Below are positions 48,191 to 60,527 of a stretch of 64,000 nt of DNA, in pieces. This DNA comes from Crotophaga sulcirostris (Eukaryota; Chordata; Aves; Cuculiformes; Crotophagidae). The position numbers and the translations under genes are program-made. Where the stretch lies: the NCBI GenBank assembly GCA_013397455.1, contig VYZB01000133.1:1832379-1896378 (forward strand). The letters run 5' to 3'. The first letter of the stretch is position 1. The number at the start of each line of letters is the position of its first letter. The notes under the pieces were generated by a model that saw only the letters and a program-made list of their open reading frames with translations, did not search any database and had not been told where the DNA came from.

Positions 48191-51100
48191 ATGCTCAGTC
48201 AACAGATCTCCACCCTAACTGCCCTCAGCTGCAGGCTTGGGAGCTCAGACAGTCACTGCAGGGGCTGCTTTTATAAATAAGTTTGCAAAGACTTAGCACA
48301 GCTCGGCCAAGGTGCAAACATGCCATCCATCTAAGGAAACAGCAACATTAATCTGTTAAACACTGAATAAGTGAGCTGCCCAAGACTGCAGGCTTTGAAG
48401 TGTTCCTCAGTTCCTCAGGAAGGAGGATGTGAAGCAAGAAACCACCAAGGACTCACCAGGTGCTTACAAGGAGGTCACTGGATTGCAATATGACAGCTCC
48501 AGCAGAACATTAGGAAAGAGCATTTTCTTTTTCAGAATGGCAACAGTCTAATTTTCTGCCCCCCCCCCCCAGTGCATGATTGGGGGTCTCACATTTCTGG
48601 ATGATCTGGATTAGTGCAACTTTAATCTGTCCCAGCGCTGGTTCCATCACCAGCTCTGGCAGCAATCCAGGCAGAGGACAGAAAACCTCCAATACACTTT
48701 CTTTGGGAGCCTCCCTCTGCCCACCCCCTTCACACACACGGTGACAGAGCTTTTTCTGGCTCAGAAATAAACCTGCCTCATATTTCCACTTCCTCTGAGG
48801 GCTTGAAATACCCACACAGCCATTGGCCCCAGGTATCATTCTTCCCATTTTATCATAGCATTACAGGATTCAAGGCCATGGAGCAGGCAAGTATCAAAAC
48901 CAGGAAGATTTACTAAGATTTTACACCTTCAAAGAATAAAAGCATTAAGCAAATAGCAACTTATGAGTTATTTTATTTAGTTCTGGTTTGCATCAGTTTT
49001 GAGAAAAAGGTGTTCACGGTGTGAAGAGTCCTTCACTCAGTATCATAATTAAAAAAAAAAAAAAGCAGAGGGGAAAAAAAAATCATCAGTACTCAGTCAA
49101 AAATAGACTCCCAAACTCTCATTTGGTCAGCCTAGTAACTGAGAGCAAGGAACAGTGCCCTGCTGACCAAAAAAGCTAGAATTGTGGCATTTCTCCTATG
49201 TGCTGGTAGATTAAACTGTGATAGTTAGGGAAAAAACCCCCTCCCCTCCCTGCAAGCATCCACCAGACCTCCCTTGAGTGGAGAGCAGAGTCCCCACTGC
49301 AGAATCAGCTGGCAAAGAGGCACAGCAGCTCCTGTCACCATCACCTGCCAAGATCAGCATCACAGTGGGGGTTTTGTTATCTCCTGTAAACTATCAGGAG
49401 ATAAGACACTCCTCACCACCACATCCTCTGATGCAGACCTGTTCAGCCTGGCAAAGGAAGATATTAAAAGTTGTTCTCTAAGAATTTAAGCACTGATTTT
49501 TTCTCATCTACTCAGCCCCTCCCCAGCCAACACCACCGCAGGGCAGCAGCTCTGGGGAGGGACAGAACAGCTGGGGAGCTTAATCAGTTCAGCCAGCACA
49601 GCTTAAGCTGCCTACACACAAACTGCATCATCCCTGTTCTGCAGCTCTGAGCACTTATCTAGAGCACAGAGGGGCTTGTGTCCTGCCTCACACCACAGCC
49701 TGTCCAGCACTCAGGATGTGCAGCACAGGGGACACTGTGGGAGACTCAAAAACCCATGTACCATTTGTTGTTGCAATGCTTCCTGGCTCTTATTAAAGAG
49801 TAGCACCTACAAGTACCCAGTCCTTTCTCAGAATTAGCCACCACAAAACACACACAAACCCCCCTCAGATTCACTCTGGAGCTGGGCTTGCTTTGAAAGA
49901 GTCCCTTTAAAGATAAATTAAAAGTGGGCCATCTGCAAGTAAAGCAACCTGCACCTATGAAGCCAAACATCTTCACTAGGAAGAAAGGACCTCAAGCTGA
50001 AGGCAATAAAATATCTCAGTGGGACTGTTGGAGTTTAAATTCCCCCTTTGAAGTACCACACAGTACTGTTATGTGTGCTAATGAATAGCTCAGCATTCTC
50101 AGACTAGTTAAGCACTACAAGGAATTAGAGATGCCATGTGCCAGGCACTATTTTCTGTGAAGCCATTGGCAATGCTTTTGCTGTAGTTTGACCCTCTGAA
50201 ACCTTAAAAGCAGCATAGCTAAGGGTTTCCATAGAAGGAAGGAAGGAAGAAAGTGGAAGCAGGTGTATTGAGTAAGAATAAAACCCCTGCAATTTATTTC
50301 TGAAGAGCGATGAGTACCGATTTCAGCAGCAGCAAACACAAGTGTTCAGCACTCCGGATGTGCACGTGCAAATAAGGATCAGACACACGTGGAAATGTGA
50401 GTTACCTGTTCTCTAATGCCTCTTATTCCTTCGGGTTATGTTCATTTCCAAGAGACTAAGCTCCCCAAGCTCCCATGGCATCATCAGCACTGGAGCAACG
50501 CTGCATCTCAAAGTCTTCTGATTATCCTGGAATCAGTTAGCACCAAGCAGGTCTCTGGGTAACAACAAAGAAAGAAGTATTATTAACAGACAGTGCTCTT
50601 TGGAAGCAATGTAAAAAAAACCACAAACAACCCCCCCACTCACTTGTTTTTACTTACGCTCTGATCAGTTCCAAGAAGTCTGTTTTCCACCCAGCGTGCT
50701 GCTGTCAGGATACACACAGTCTCGCAGTTGACTCTCATTTGTCATGGTTATTGTTTCCACCAAGAGACATCCTGCCCTAGGAATACATGCAATCTTACAC
50801 ATCCAGACTCTCAGCAGCCTGAGATACAGTAAACTAAACAGCTCACCACCACCAGGAGATGGAAGTCCTTCTCCCTTCTTCCCTCCTCCCCACACACTCC
50901 TTGTCAGGTCTTACTGCCCACTTGTGCCATCCACAAGCCAGAAGAAAAGACTGCCAGCTCAGACAGAGATGAAATCTATGCCTCAGGCTTTTTTCCATCC
51001 CTGCAAGGCTTCTGGGAAAGACCCAACTTAATCAGGGGTCACCTGTTTAACCGAATGTCTGAAAGCTCACATCTCTCTCTAGAAACAGTCGTGTCTCTAA

Positions 51101-54030
51101 GACAGGAAACTGTTCAGCATCCTCTTCCCAGGAAATATGCAGAACACGTTAATAAGTGTCTCACATGCATCTATAAAGATAGTCTGTAACACTGTGGTGG
51201 TGATAAATTAGGACAGTCATAGGTAGTCTTTGAAAAACAGAACGAATTTGAGTTTTTCCCCCCACAGTAACTACTGTGACTAGTCTTAAAACTGTTGCAG
51301 AAGTCAAATTAAAGAAGATAACTGTTACATGAATTAGCATTTGGACTCCCATGTGTCTAAGGAGCCCCAGCATCAGATGAAGTTTCTTCTCTGGCCACAG
51401 CCTCCCCTGTTTTTTCACACGGATTCTCTAGTACCTCACACTTCAAGCACACATCATAGGTTGTCTGTGTAGCCACAAATAAGAGCCACTCCCATCACCT
51501 GTTTTCAGGGAGTTTGCATGAGGTCAGTATCTTTACAATGTATTTGTCAAATAAAATTGCATTTCCAAATAGATTCAGAAATTGCGGAGGGAAAACACAC
51601 ACACACAGAAAAAAAGGATGTAGCAAATGTGCACGAGCTCAGATGCCCAGGCATCATTTCCTTAGAAACCAGGCTAAGGACAGGAAAATCCTGTAACCAA
51701 GAGCAATGTGTATAGCAGAACATCAGGATTTAATAGTTAAGTCTTATGCTTTAGAATATAAGCTCAAAAATAAAAATCCTCTCCTTCCTCCAGATTATGC
51801 AGCTGCAACACACTGACAGGAGTAGATAGTGATTGCTTTGTAAGGTTCAGGCACCAACATCACTGGAGACAAGTGCATGGCTGCACATGATACAGATGGG
51901 ATTGTGATAAACATCAGCTTTCCAGAGAATTGGCAGGGGGCTGCTACATTACCAACACCCACAGTAAAAAGAAAGGGTTCTCAGGGAGAACATCTGCATT
52001 TACTATTCTCTAAAATCAAGTCCAGATTTCAAAAAAAAAAAATCCTTAACTTCTTGAAAAAAAGAAAGAGATTTGACAAAGCAAAGGGGATTGGTGGAAC
52101 CTTGTTCACCATGTCTACCAGCCCACCTGGGGATAAATGGAGAACAGCCCAGCATTAGCACTTATTGCACATGAGTAAGGCTGCTTTTTGAGAAAGTTCT
52201 TCAAGCCAAATTCTTTGCCAAAATTCACAGTGAATGACATCAAGATGATTCAGGGGTGGCTTGTTTCATACAGGGACAGTTACTAAGAGAAACAGTCTAA
52301 ATACACAGATTTCAAACAGCAAAAATCCATACTACAGGTCTTGCACAGGAAACCAGTGAGTTATGAAGTATGTAACTCCAGTAACACTGCTCTAGAGGAA
52401 GTCAGAGAAGACTTCTTCCTGCAAGGACTCCAGAATAGTTTAGATCTAGACTTATACGTGGCAGTAGTGCAGCTGTCTCAATGTGCAAATCAGCAGAATT
52501 GGGTTGAAGAACTCCAAAACACATTGAATTGGAAAGTCATTTTTTCAGACTAGGCACTGGACAGTGCAAAGGTGATGCTGGTCCAAGGATCTTCCAGTCT
52601 TGCGGCAGAGCCAAGAAAATCATCTCAGAAAAGAGAGAAGGGAAAGTATTTCTGCCCACATTGGTTGGTTACAGGTCTTAATCACAAAAGTACTCAGCAT
52701 CCATTCCTAGCACTACAGGCACAATCTCTGACTCTCTGGATAAAAAAAATCTGATCTGCCAGTGGTGGAGAGAACGTGCATCTTCAGAATTCTTAAGAGT
52801 GGCTGGAAGAAACAGGCTCCTCCATTACTATTTCTTTAACTCAAGAGAAGGTACCCAGTTATCCGACTGTACAATCTTTGAGCCAGTAGAAATACAGAAA
52901 AAAAAAAAACCATGAAACCTGTTCACAAGCTGATTATTATGCAGATCAGCAATCGTTATCCTTTCTCTCATTACCTCAAATGCTTTCTGCCATCTGTTGG
53001 TAACAAACCTGCATCTGGCAGATTACCAGAGGAGCCCTAATCAATGGGTAATTGGGGTAGAGGATTGTGTGGACAATCCTGGCAATGAAAGCACAGAAAA
53101 ACTTACAGCAAGAGAAGAAAGTTTGCCTGTCACAAGCGTGAGATCCTACACCCAGTGTTTCTCTGCTATTGTGACATAATTCATTCTTGTGGGAAGAGCG
53201 TGGGGAGGGGAAGACACAGATTTGTCATAAGCAACAGGATGAATTATGGCAGCCCCTGGAGTGATATCTCAAGCAAAAGGTTAATTTCCAACAGATTATG
53301 CCAGCAAGTACTGCCAGGAGAGGCACAGGGCAAAGCAAGCACAAACACATGAGTCTGCATTTCCACGGTTGCCTCTTAGAACCATCTGTTAATGATACGT
53401 AGAGGATGCTACGATCTCTTTCAAGTAATATCTCCTAATCTGGTCTCTTAGTGCCTTCTGTTAAGAAATGTTCAAAATATGTCCCCTGCAGGTTCTTCTT
53501 CTCCAGCCGTGCATTCAGGGTCCTGCCCCAGTCCACATAGTTCTTCCAAGTTTGATTACAGCAGCTCAGATATAATATTTCTGTTAACTCCTTTGGCTTC
53601 CAAAAGAAACAAAGCTTTTTTAAAAAAATTACACTTACTGGGGCTTGAACTCCCAACAGAGACATACTAACAGGTTTCAACTGAATTTCAGGATGAGGCA
53701 GAGTTTCGAAGTTACCAGATTGCTACAGGTTTTGAAGGAAACAGCAGCTGGGTGGAACACAGAAACCCAGCCAGCGCCACCACCAAGGGAAAGCAAAGGG
53801 GAATTTACTGCTCTGCGTTCCCGCTGTCAGCTGGCTGCTCTGTCAGCAAATGTTCTGAGTTAGTCTGCACGCGTGCAGCTGTCCAGTGAGCACTGCTGCT
53901 GCTGTCCTCCTCTACCATGAGCACCTAGCAGGTAAGAGATGAAAGTTTAAGTGGTAATTGTAAACACCTCTAAGAATCAGGCTTTATTGGTTCACCTTTC
54001 ACAGCATGAATTAAAATAAAAACAGTACAG
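48191..54030. other. Gene-free sequence, 48-54 kb
   Basis: Short A-runs (49050-49065, 49074-49081), a GGAA-type run near 50237 and an ACAC run near 51597 are the only simple features. A 21-codon stretch at 53486-53548 on the minus strand has coding-like third-base composition but no splice donor, and I cannot identify it. A strong donor-like CAGGTAAGAG lies on the plus strand near 53931. No gene is supported. Confidence 0.5.
48559..48570 (+). repeat. C12 homopolymer
   Basis: Twelve consecutive C in otherwise ordinary sequence. Its length is prone to sequencing error. Confidence 0.85.
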
Positions 54031-54255
54031 TATCACAGTATCACAAGGTTGGAAAGGACCTCTGAGATCATCGAGTCCAACCTACAAGCCAACACCAACC
54101 CATCATCTAAACCCTGGCACTGAGTGCCTCATCCAGTCTCCTCTTAAACACCTCCAGGGTTGGTGACTCCACCACCTCCCTGGGCAGCGCATTCCAGTGG
54201 CCAATCACCCTTTCAGGGAAGAACTTTTTCCTAATATCAAGCCTAAACCTCCCCT
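54031..54255 (-). repeat. CR1 LINE 3' fragment
   Basis: From TATCACAGTATCACAAGGTT the plus strand follows the reverse complement of a CR1 3' end through CCTCATCCAGTCTCCTCTTA, GCATTCCAGTGGCCAATCAC and CTAATATCAAGCCTAAACCT. The minus frame gives the CR1 C-terminal remnant ([20 protein letters not shown]). It faces away from the plus-strand copy at 54498, with about 240 bases of unique sequence between them. Confidence 0.93.
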
Positions 54256-54497
54256 GTAACTCAAAGCTGCCGAAACACAGCACTGAATCACTCAATTCCA
54301 CAAAATTACCACTTTCCAGGTATCTCTCCATAAGGATACAAGGGTCACTCAAGATTATTCTGGAAACTCCTTACTGCTTCTGCAGCCATGCTGCAGAGAA
54401 AAACAGCTTTCAGAGAACCAGCTCTGATCCTACACTAGCAAAGAACTATTGCCAAAGCCTAGGCTCACAGACTGCTGAACACATTGCATCTCCTCCA

Positions 54498-54615
54498 TTT
54501 AAGAAGAGACTGGATGAGGCACTCAGTGCCAGGGTTTAGATGATGGGTTGGTGTTGGGTTCTAGGTTGGACTCGATGATCTCAGAGGTCCTTTCCAACCT
54601 TGTGATCCTGTGATA
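54498..54615 (+). repeat. CR1 LINE 3' tail fragment
   Basis: Sense CR1 tail from TTTAAGAAGAGACTGGATGA through GGTTTAGATGATGGGTTGGT and CGATGATCTCAGAGGTCCTT to CCTTGTGATCCTGTGATA. It is 118 bases long and truncated 5'. The divergent arrangement with the copy ending at 54255 suggests two separate insertions. Confidence 0.92.
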
Positions 54616-57472
54616 GCTGCACTTCACAGCCTCTTCAAAGTGGCTGTGTGTGTAGATCCAGGATGACAAGGCATTTCTCCATCAACAGCCAACAATAACT
54701 TTAAGATGATGCTACTTATAAACAGAAAAGTCCATGTTAACTGATTGGCACCCGCTCCGGCTCAGACAAGGACATTTCTGGCCTTCGTGTGTTCCCCGAG
54801 AAGTCTGAATTAAAACATCTCTACCACCACTATCACAGGGGCCATGGAACACTCCAGGAGGTCTGAACACAATATTGACTTGCTGCAAGTTGGAAGCTGC
54901 CCTCTGCTGAGCTGCCCCACAATGACAAAGTCTGTAGGATCAGTTATAGTTGCACTTTTAACCTTAGAGTGCTCCTATAGCTGCCTTGTTCCTAAGCAAC
55001 CAGTCTTACTCAAACAAGCTGCCTCCAATACCTCTGGTTATTGCAGAGAAGAAACACCTGAGCTCCTTTTTCTCTACAACCCAACAAGTATCAACAGGCA
55101 GATCTAAAAAGTTTGTTTAATCTGTTTCCCCTCATTTCACCTGAAAGCAGCTGCAGGTCAGGTTGCTTTAAAGCCCACACCCCAGGTAAGTAGCCTGAAG
55201 CCTTCCCATGAGATCTGGGACTGGAAAAAGCAAAACACCAAGTTGAGAGGGAAGTGTCACAAATCTCCAAAACCACAGAAAGGGTATGAAGCTCAAATCC
55301 TAGAGGGATCATGAGGTGTAAACTCTGGACTGGGCGTGATCACCAGATAGTTTAGGAGCTGAGCCCATACACAACCCACTGCAAATTTAAGGCACTCCTG
55401 TGATGTTCCACTTCCAAGGCGTAAACTCTTCAATTTACCCAAATTCCTTTTTCAAAGGAAAAGAAGTTTTTTTCCTTCAGGACCTCAGTGTGGAAAGTAC
55501 AGATCCATCAATATCACAGTCCCACTGGGGAAGCTTCCCTGAAGTCAGATACACAAAGTTCAGATTACTTTATAGAAACCACCATTCCCTCTACTTTCTA
55601 GGGCATGCACCCCCCCCATGTACAGAAAGGACAGGAGATCCTAGCTAGCCTCTCTGCTTTGAGGATGCCATAAGATTCCCTCACAAACACTACACATACC
55701 ACAGTGAATCCCATGTTACTCCATCTATTCCGGAGAAAAAGATTTAATCCATCTGAATAAAAATAACAACAATGAAAAAATCCAACATTCTGCAAGTCTC
55801 ATATATTCAAGCCTTAAATTTCAGCTCAGCACACTTATTGCAAAGAGGCCCATTTTCAGCCTGTCTTCCACAGCTCAGTACAGGGTTGTACAGGTTGTGG
55901 CATGAAGTGACACAAGGAACAAGACTTCAGTTCCCACTACAAGCTGAGTTTGCACTTGTAATCTATGTACTGACAGTGACAGAGGTGCAGTGAATGGGAA
56001 CCACCCATTCCAAGAACTCCGTGGCAATACATGACTACAGTCTGAGTTAATCTTGATGTTTATCTGATTTTGATGGAGCACAAAATGTTCCTACTCCCAC
56101 TTGCCCCTCTATTGGGATTATGACCCCGCAATTCCTAGGTAAAGGCAAACACACTAACTTCTCTGCTGGTGCAAGTCTGTCCATGATCATACTACAAACC
56201 CAGCTTTACTGGTGCTCTTAACAAAACACATAAGGTATGAACTCAGGCAAATAAGAGGCTGGCTCACATTCACTGCTACCAACTGTGCTGCTGGGACAGG
56301 GGGAAGAGGAACCAAGCAAAATGGTCATGCCCAAAACCACCAGGTATTGCAACTCCAAGCCCAGGGATGATATCTCTAGAATTTACTAAATGAACTAGGT
56401 CTGTAGGAACTTACACTAGGATGCAATTAAACAAAAGGACTGCTACTCATTTGTTAACAGAGTAAATCCAGATTTTGAGTTTCAAAACATGGAAAACTGT
56501 GATCTGTGACCTGAAGTTACCTTTTTTAAAAATCATCTGTCTCCAGTAACTACCACACAGGTCTGTCTCCACCCTCCCTCCCCTAAAGGCACTGGGAACC
56601 TGCTTCACTTCCTCACAATTTGTACCATTCTTCCTCCTGTTACAGAACACTCGGCTTCCCTGCAGCAAACCTCAGTATTTAAATGGACAGCAATGACATC
56701 TAGTGGCTTGTTAAGAAGTTGCCTTACTGAATTTCTAGCCCAGCTATTTGTTTTCACAAAGTAGACAAAAAAACCCCACAGCTTTCAGCATTTCAGTTAG
56801 CTTCCAATCACATAGAGAATAATTCTCTACAGACTCTTCCATAACACAGACTCACTGTTGTCTCCCCTAACTCACAGCATTTCACCAATTCTTTCTTCAA
56901 AGCCTATGAGAGGTGAGGGTAGCAGGCACAAGTTTGCTTTAGCCCTTGCCTGCACAGCTACATTTCTTAGTGTAAATCTAGCTACAGATACTTGTTCTGG
57001 TTAAAGAGTGCTAGGGCTCTCACTCACCCTTTTAGTCATGCTATACTCATGTTTCTGCTAAAAAGCAGAAAAACAGACACTTACCTTCGACCAGAAACTG
57101 GTTTGGGTGGGGGGAGTTTCCTTTATAATGGCATATAAGGCCTTAAATATCACACTGCTTACATGAAAAAATGATATTTCAGGAGTGGCCAGGTGTAACA
57201 TGTTTAATGCTGAACTTCAAAAGACATCACATTTAGTTTTTATTACAAATTCTTCTGGCAGACCCATTGACTTATTCAGAACAAAAGGTTATACAGAGCC
57301 CAAGAAAACCACAGCACTTGGGGTTTCTGAGTCACTCCTTGATGGAACCACTGAAAGAACAGCTCCTGACAAGCCAGCAACAAACGTTACCAGGTGGTAA
57401 TGACACTGCCTACCCCATGGCCCCAACAATGAAAACAGGATTAAAAAAAAGAGAATTTCAAAGCCTCAGGTC
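54616..57472. other. Unique sequence between the last CR1 and the VPS18 3' region
   Basis: No recognisable repeat or gene. Part of it could belong to a longer VPS18 3' UTR if the later AATAAA at 57239-57244 (minus strand) or a further one is used. Confidence 0.45.
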
Positions 57473-59071
57473 TTCCTGCTGTCAGCTCTGTTTATTTACT
57501 CATGTCATTTTACACAGATAAAAACAAATTAATTCCAGGCTGAAGCTCCCAATAAAATATGGATGTTCTTGTGGAGTTATGAAAATTCTTAGGTCAGCTC
57601 CTTGAGGAAACCAATTTATATTCCTTCTCAATGTTGTAAGACCCATTTCTACAATCCTATAAAGAGGGTAAGTGACTAGCAGATTGAGACAGGTACTCAA
57701 CACAAGTACATACATTCACGTGAAAGAACTGAAGCATTTTTCAGAAGACAGTACTTTCTATTGCCTTAATTACAAGAATCGTCATTTTTCATTTAGACCA
57801 TTCCATTCTTTTGACAATTACTACCTTTGTGATTCAGCCCCAAGCATCAGAACTTCATTGAAATTTTAAGTTTCTTCAAAAATAGAACAATGAGTCCTTG
57901 CTAAATCACTAAAGTCAATTTTTTGTTCCCTCACCCACAAAGTAGTCATCACCTTTTGGGAAGAATTTTCCAAGTCAGAGCAATAGACAGAAGCACTGAC
58001 CTGCAGCCATCTCCAGAAAGCATCAAATACTGTCAGGAAGTTAAAAGACCACCTGGTCACAAGGTACTGGCCTCAAATCACAAAGTTTCACATCAACAGA
58101 ACTTTTCTGTAGTCTACCCTTGGGGGAACCTATGACTAGATCTCTAGTCTAGTGCTCAAGTGCAGCTTGAAGAGGGACAATACAAATGGGCTGTATTCCT
58201 GCTTGTGGAGTATCAGCTGAAATATTACTACTGCATACATCAGTTCTGGTTTGGAGCAAAGACAAAACCAAGACCCACTATACAAAGACAGTCATGGTAG
58301 AAAGAGGATGGAGAGAGGGAGGAAGGAGTGAACAGGCTAGGAAGCATTGCGAGAAACAAAGTGAAGAGCACCTAGAAAATTAAAGTGTACAGGCTTGTTC
58401 AGAAAGCTTGTGGGAAAGAGAATTATACACCTTGAATTGCAGGTAAATGACATAAGTGTATTATGAGACACTCCTGCTTGAGAATTATACACATTCTTAT
58501 ATTACATTGTGTAGGAACATGTATTTGTGTAGCATGATGTTTACAAAATATATACACAGGAGCATTTGCCTTTTCATGTTCTTTCTATGTACATGGTTAT
58601 AGACTCAACAAAAATGAAACAGAAGACAATTCTAGCTTTGAAAGTGATGATTGAAGACCACACTGCTTAGTGTCCTTCACTGCCTTTCCCTTTAAGCTTC
58701 TCTTCACCAAAATGCCATACAACAGGGAAGACACATCCTAGGCTGTTCCCAATTCATTCTGGACAACAAGGCACTCCATTAGCTTCACACTGAGAACCAT
58801 GAAAGAACTGCAAGCAGCAAGCACCTGCTAAAAAAATATTCCAGTAGGTTAGCTCTAACTATTGTTCGAGTTCTCAGACAGCCACAGCTCTATCTCCCCA
58901 TTTTCAAGACTAGTTCTCTGTAATCCTGTTAACAAGACCCCACTACTGTTGCCCTGGAGTTCCACAGAAGCCACTGTGTTCCTGCTTCTGGAGGTTATAT
59001 TCCCACTGCAGAAACTTCACAAGTTGTGAACAAAACCACCCTGGTGCATTCACAGTTGCAGATTTGGAAAA
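57473..59071 (-). other. VPS18: Probable VPS18 3' untranslated region (end uncertain)
   Basis: Sequence just downstream of the VPS18 stop has no open frame of note and no interspersed repeat, as expected for a 3' UTR. The first canonical AATAAA on the minus strand appears as TTTATT at 57491-57496, about 1.58 kb from the stop. A weaker AATATA variant lies at 58498-58503, and another AATAAA follows at 57239-57244. No strong GT-rich downstream element was seen after any of them. The boundary given is therefore an inference from the signal position, not an observed transcript end. Confidence 0.35.
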
Positions 59072-59800
59072 CTACAGCCAGCTCTGCATCTCCTCTTCAT
59101 ACTTCTGGGGATCAATAAAAGGCTTGTCAATGGACCGGATCATCAGCTCACCACAGTACACACATTCAGCTGCCACAATGTCATCAATGTCAGCTTTGAT
59201 CTGTTCCCGGCTCTGCTGCCCCTTCCCTAAGCTAACGGTGTCCGCGTCCTTGGGACGATGGTGGCTCTTGGAAGGCTGACTGGTGGCTGCCAGCTTCTTC
59301 TGAAGATCTTCAAGTTTTGCCTGCTTATAGGCAGGAAGGTTTGGGAAAACTGCTTGGAGGAGACAGTCATAGTGAAACATGTGACCACACAGGAAAAGGT
59401 AAAACGGGCGGTTTAGAAGTGGAAAGTCACAAGCAGCACATTTTTCCTGCGGCTCCACAGAGCCATACTTATTTCTCATTTCCTGGATGTCCTCTCTGAT
59501 CCTCTTGGCACTCTGCGTGGCTTCCTCCATCTCCCTTTTCAGCTCCTCAATGTGCTTGTTGTAGTCCTCCAGGGAGTTACAGATTGCCTCCTTGAAATGG
59601 TCTATAGTGACAAAGTCTGGAAAGAACGGCAGGACGTCTTCGATCTTCAGCAGGGCACAGCTGGAGAGGCAGGCCATTGCCTTCTTGACATCCTTCTCCT
59701 CCTGAACAACATGGCAAGCAATCTTCAACCAGAGCTTCTTGCGGAGTTCCTCATCATCTTCAGGGAGATCTGCACAGGACTTGGCAAGATCAACATCCAC
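59072..59800 (-). CDS. VPS18: VPS18 final coding exon 5 (helical repeat end, coiled coil, C-terminal RING)
   Basis: The acceptor TGACTTCTAG is followed by GTG GAT GTT, in phase 0 with exon 4, and 242 codons run to the stop at 59072-59074. Residues 1-78 of the exon finish the clathrin-like repeat (LLKIEDVLPFFPDFVTIDHFKE). Residues about 79-111 are a charged heptad-like coiled coil (LEDYNKHIEELKREMEEA). A C-terminal RING follows with C121, C124, C138, H140, H143, C146, C213 and C216, a C3H2C3-like arrangement. A spacer of 66 residues separates the sixth and seventh ligands. It includes a polar low-complexity part (about residues 171-197, SQPSKSHHRPKD) where the human protein is also poorly conserved. 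The ends YCGELMIRSIDKPFIDP and SWL match the family C-terminus. The RING helps assembly with VPS11 and VPS41-type partners in HOPS. All ligands are present, so the gene looks functional. Confidence 0.97.
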   Translation of the reverse strand: MDVDLAKSCADLPEDDEELRKKLWLKIACHVVQEEKDVKKAMACLSSCALLKIEDVLPFFPDFVTIDHFKEAICNSLEDYNKHIEELKREMEEATQSAKRIREDIQEMRNKYGSVEPQEKCAACDFPLLNRPFYLFLCGHMFHYDCLLQAVFPNLPAYKQAKLEDLQKKLAATSQPSKSHHRPKDADTVSLGKGQQSREQIKADIDDIVAAECVYCGELMIRSIDKPFIDPQKYEEEMQSWL

Positions 59801-60527
59801 CTAGAAGTCAGACAGACAAGGAAAGAGAGTCAAGCTTCCCTCTTCATTTATCCACCATTCAACTCCAAAGCCTGCTGTCCACCATTGCAATGGAAGTTTT
59901 CTGTTAATGCCTGCTATCCCATTGCCTAGGGCTGCACTACTGACCTCCTCCTTGTTTACAGGTTAAATACCTCTCCTCCCCATCAGTATTACTGTCTGAA
60001 GATCCACCTGCTATCTAGCAGAGAACAAAGCCCAGCACTACAATAAGGGCAGATCCATGTTACAGTAGCTTTGCTGGCCGCACATTTCAGCAAAGACATA
60101 GCAGTGCCAACAGAAATAATTCCAACATCCCCCTGAAGGTCAGGCTAAGCTGACAAAGACATTCTTTGGTGATAATTATCACAGCTAGGAACAGGAAGTA
60201 ATTAGAATCCTGAACAACAGTGATACAGGTCTCGCATAAATGCAGATATGTTTGAAGTATTTTGTTAGAGACTGAGCTTAAGACAGACAGTACTTCCCCT
60301 TGTACTTTCCATGCCCCTACTCTCAATTATGGGTTGTCACAGTCAGCTGTCTACTTATACTGTGCATTGACAATTGTTGTATTAACAGAGACAGGTTCCT
60401 AGACTTAGCTGCACAGATCCTGTACAGGTGAGTCTGTCCAGTTCCTCTCAATGCTTGGTGGTTCAAGATAACTTGAATAAGCTACATTCTTGTACATCAT
60501 AGCATGCACACACAGACATGGACATAC

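Noticed and set aside
53920..53945. Strong donor-like CAGGTAAGAG on the plus strand after CTACCATGAGCACCTAG
   Set aside because: No matching acceptor, partner exon or open frame could be found; single donor-like matches occur often by chance.
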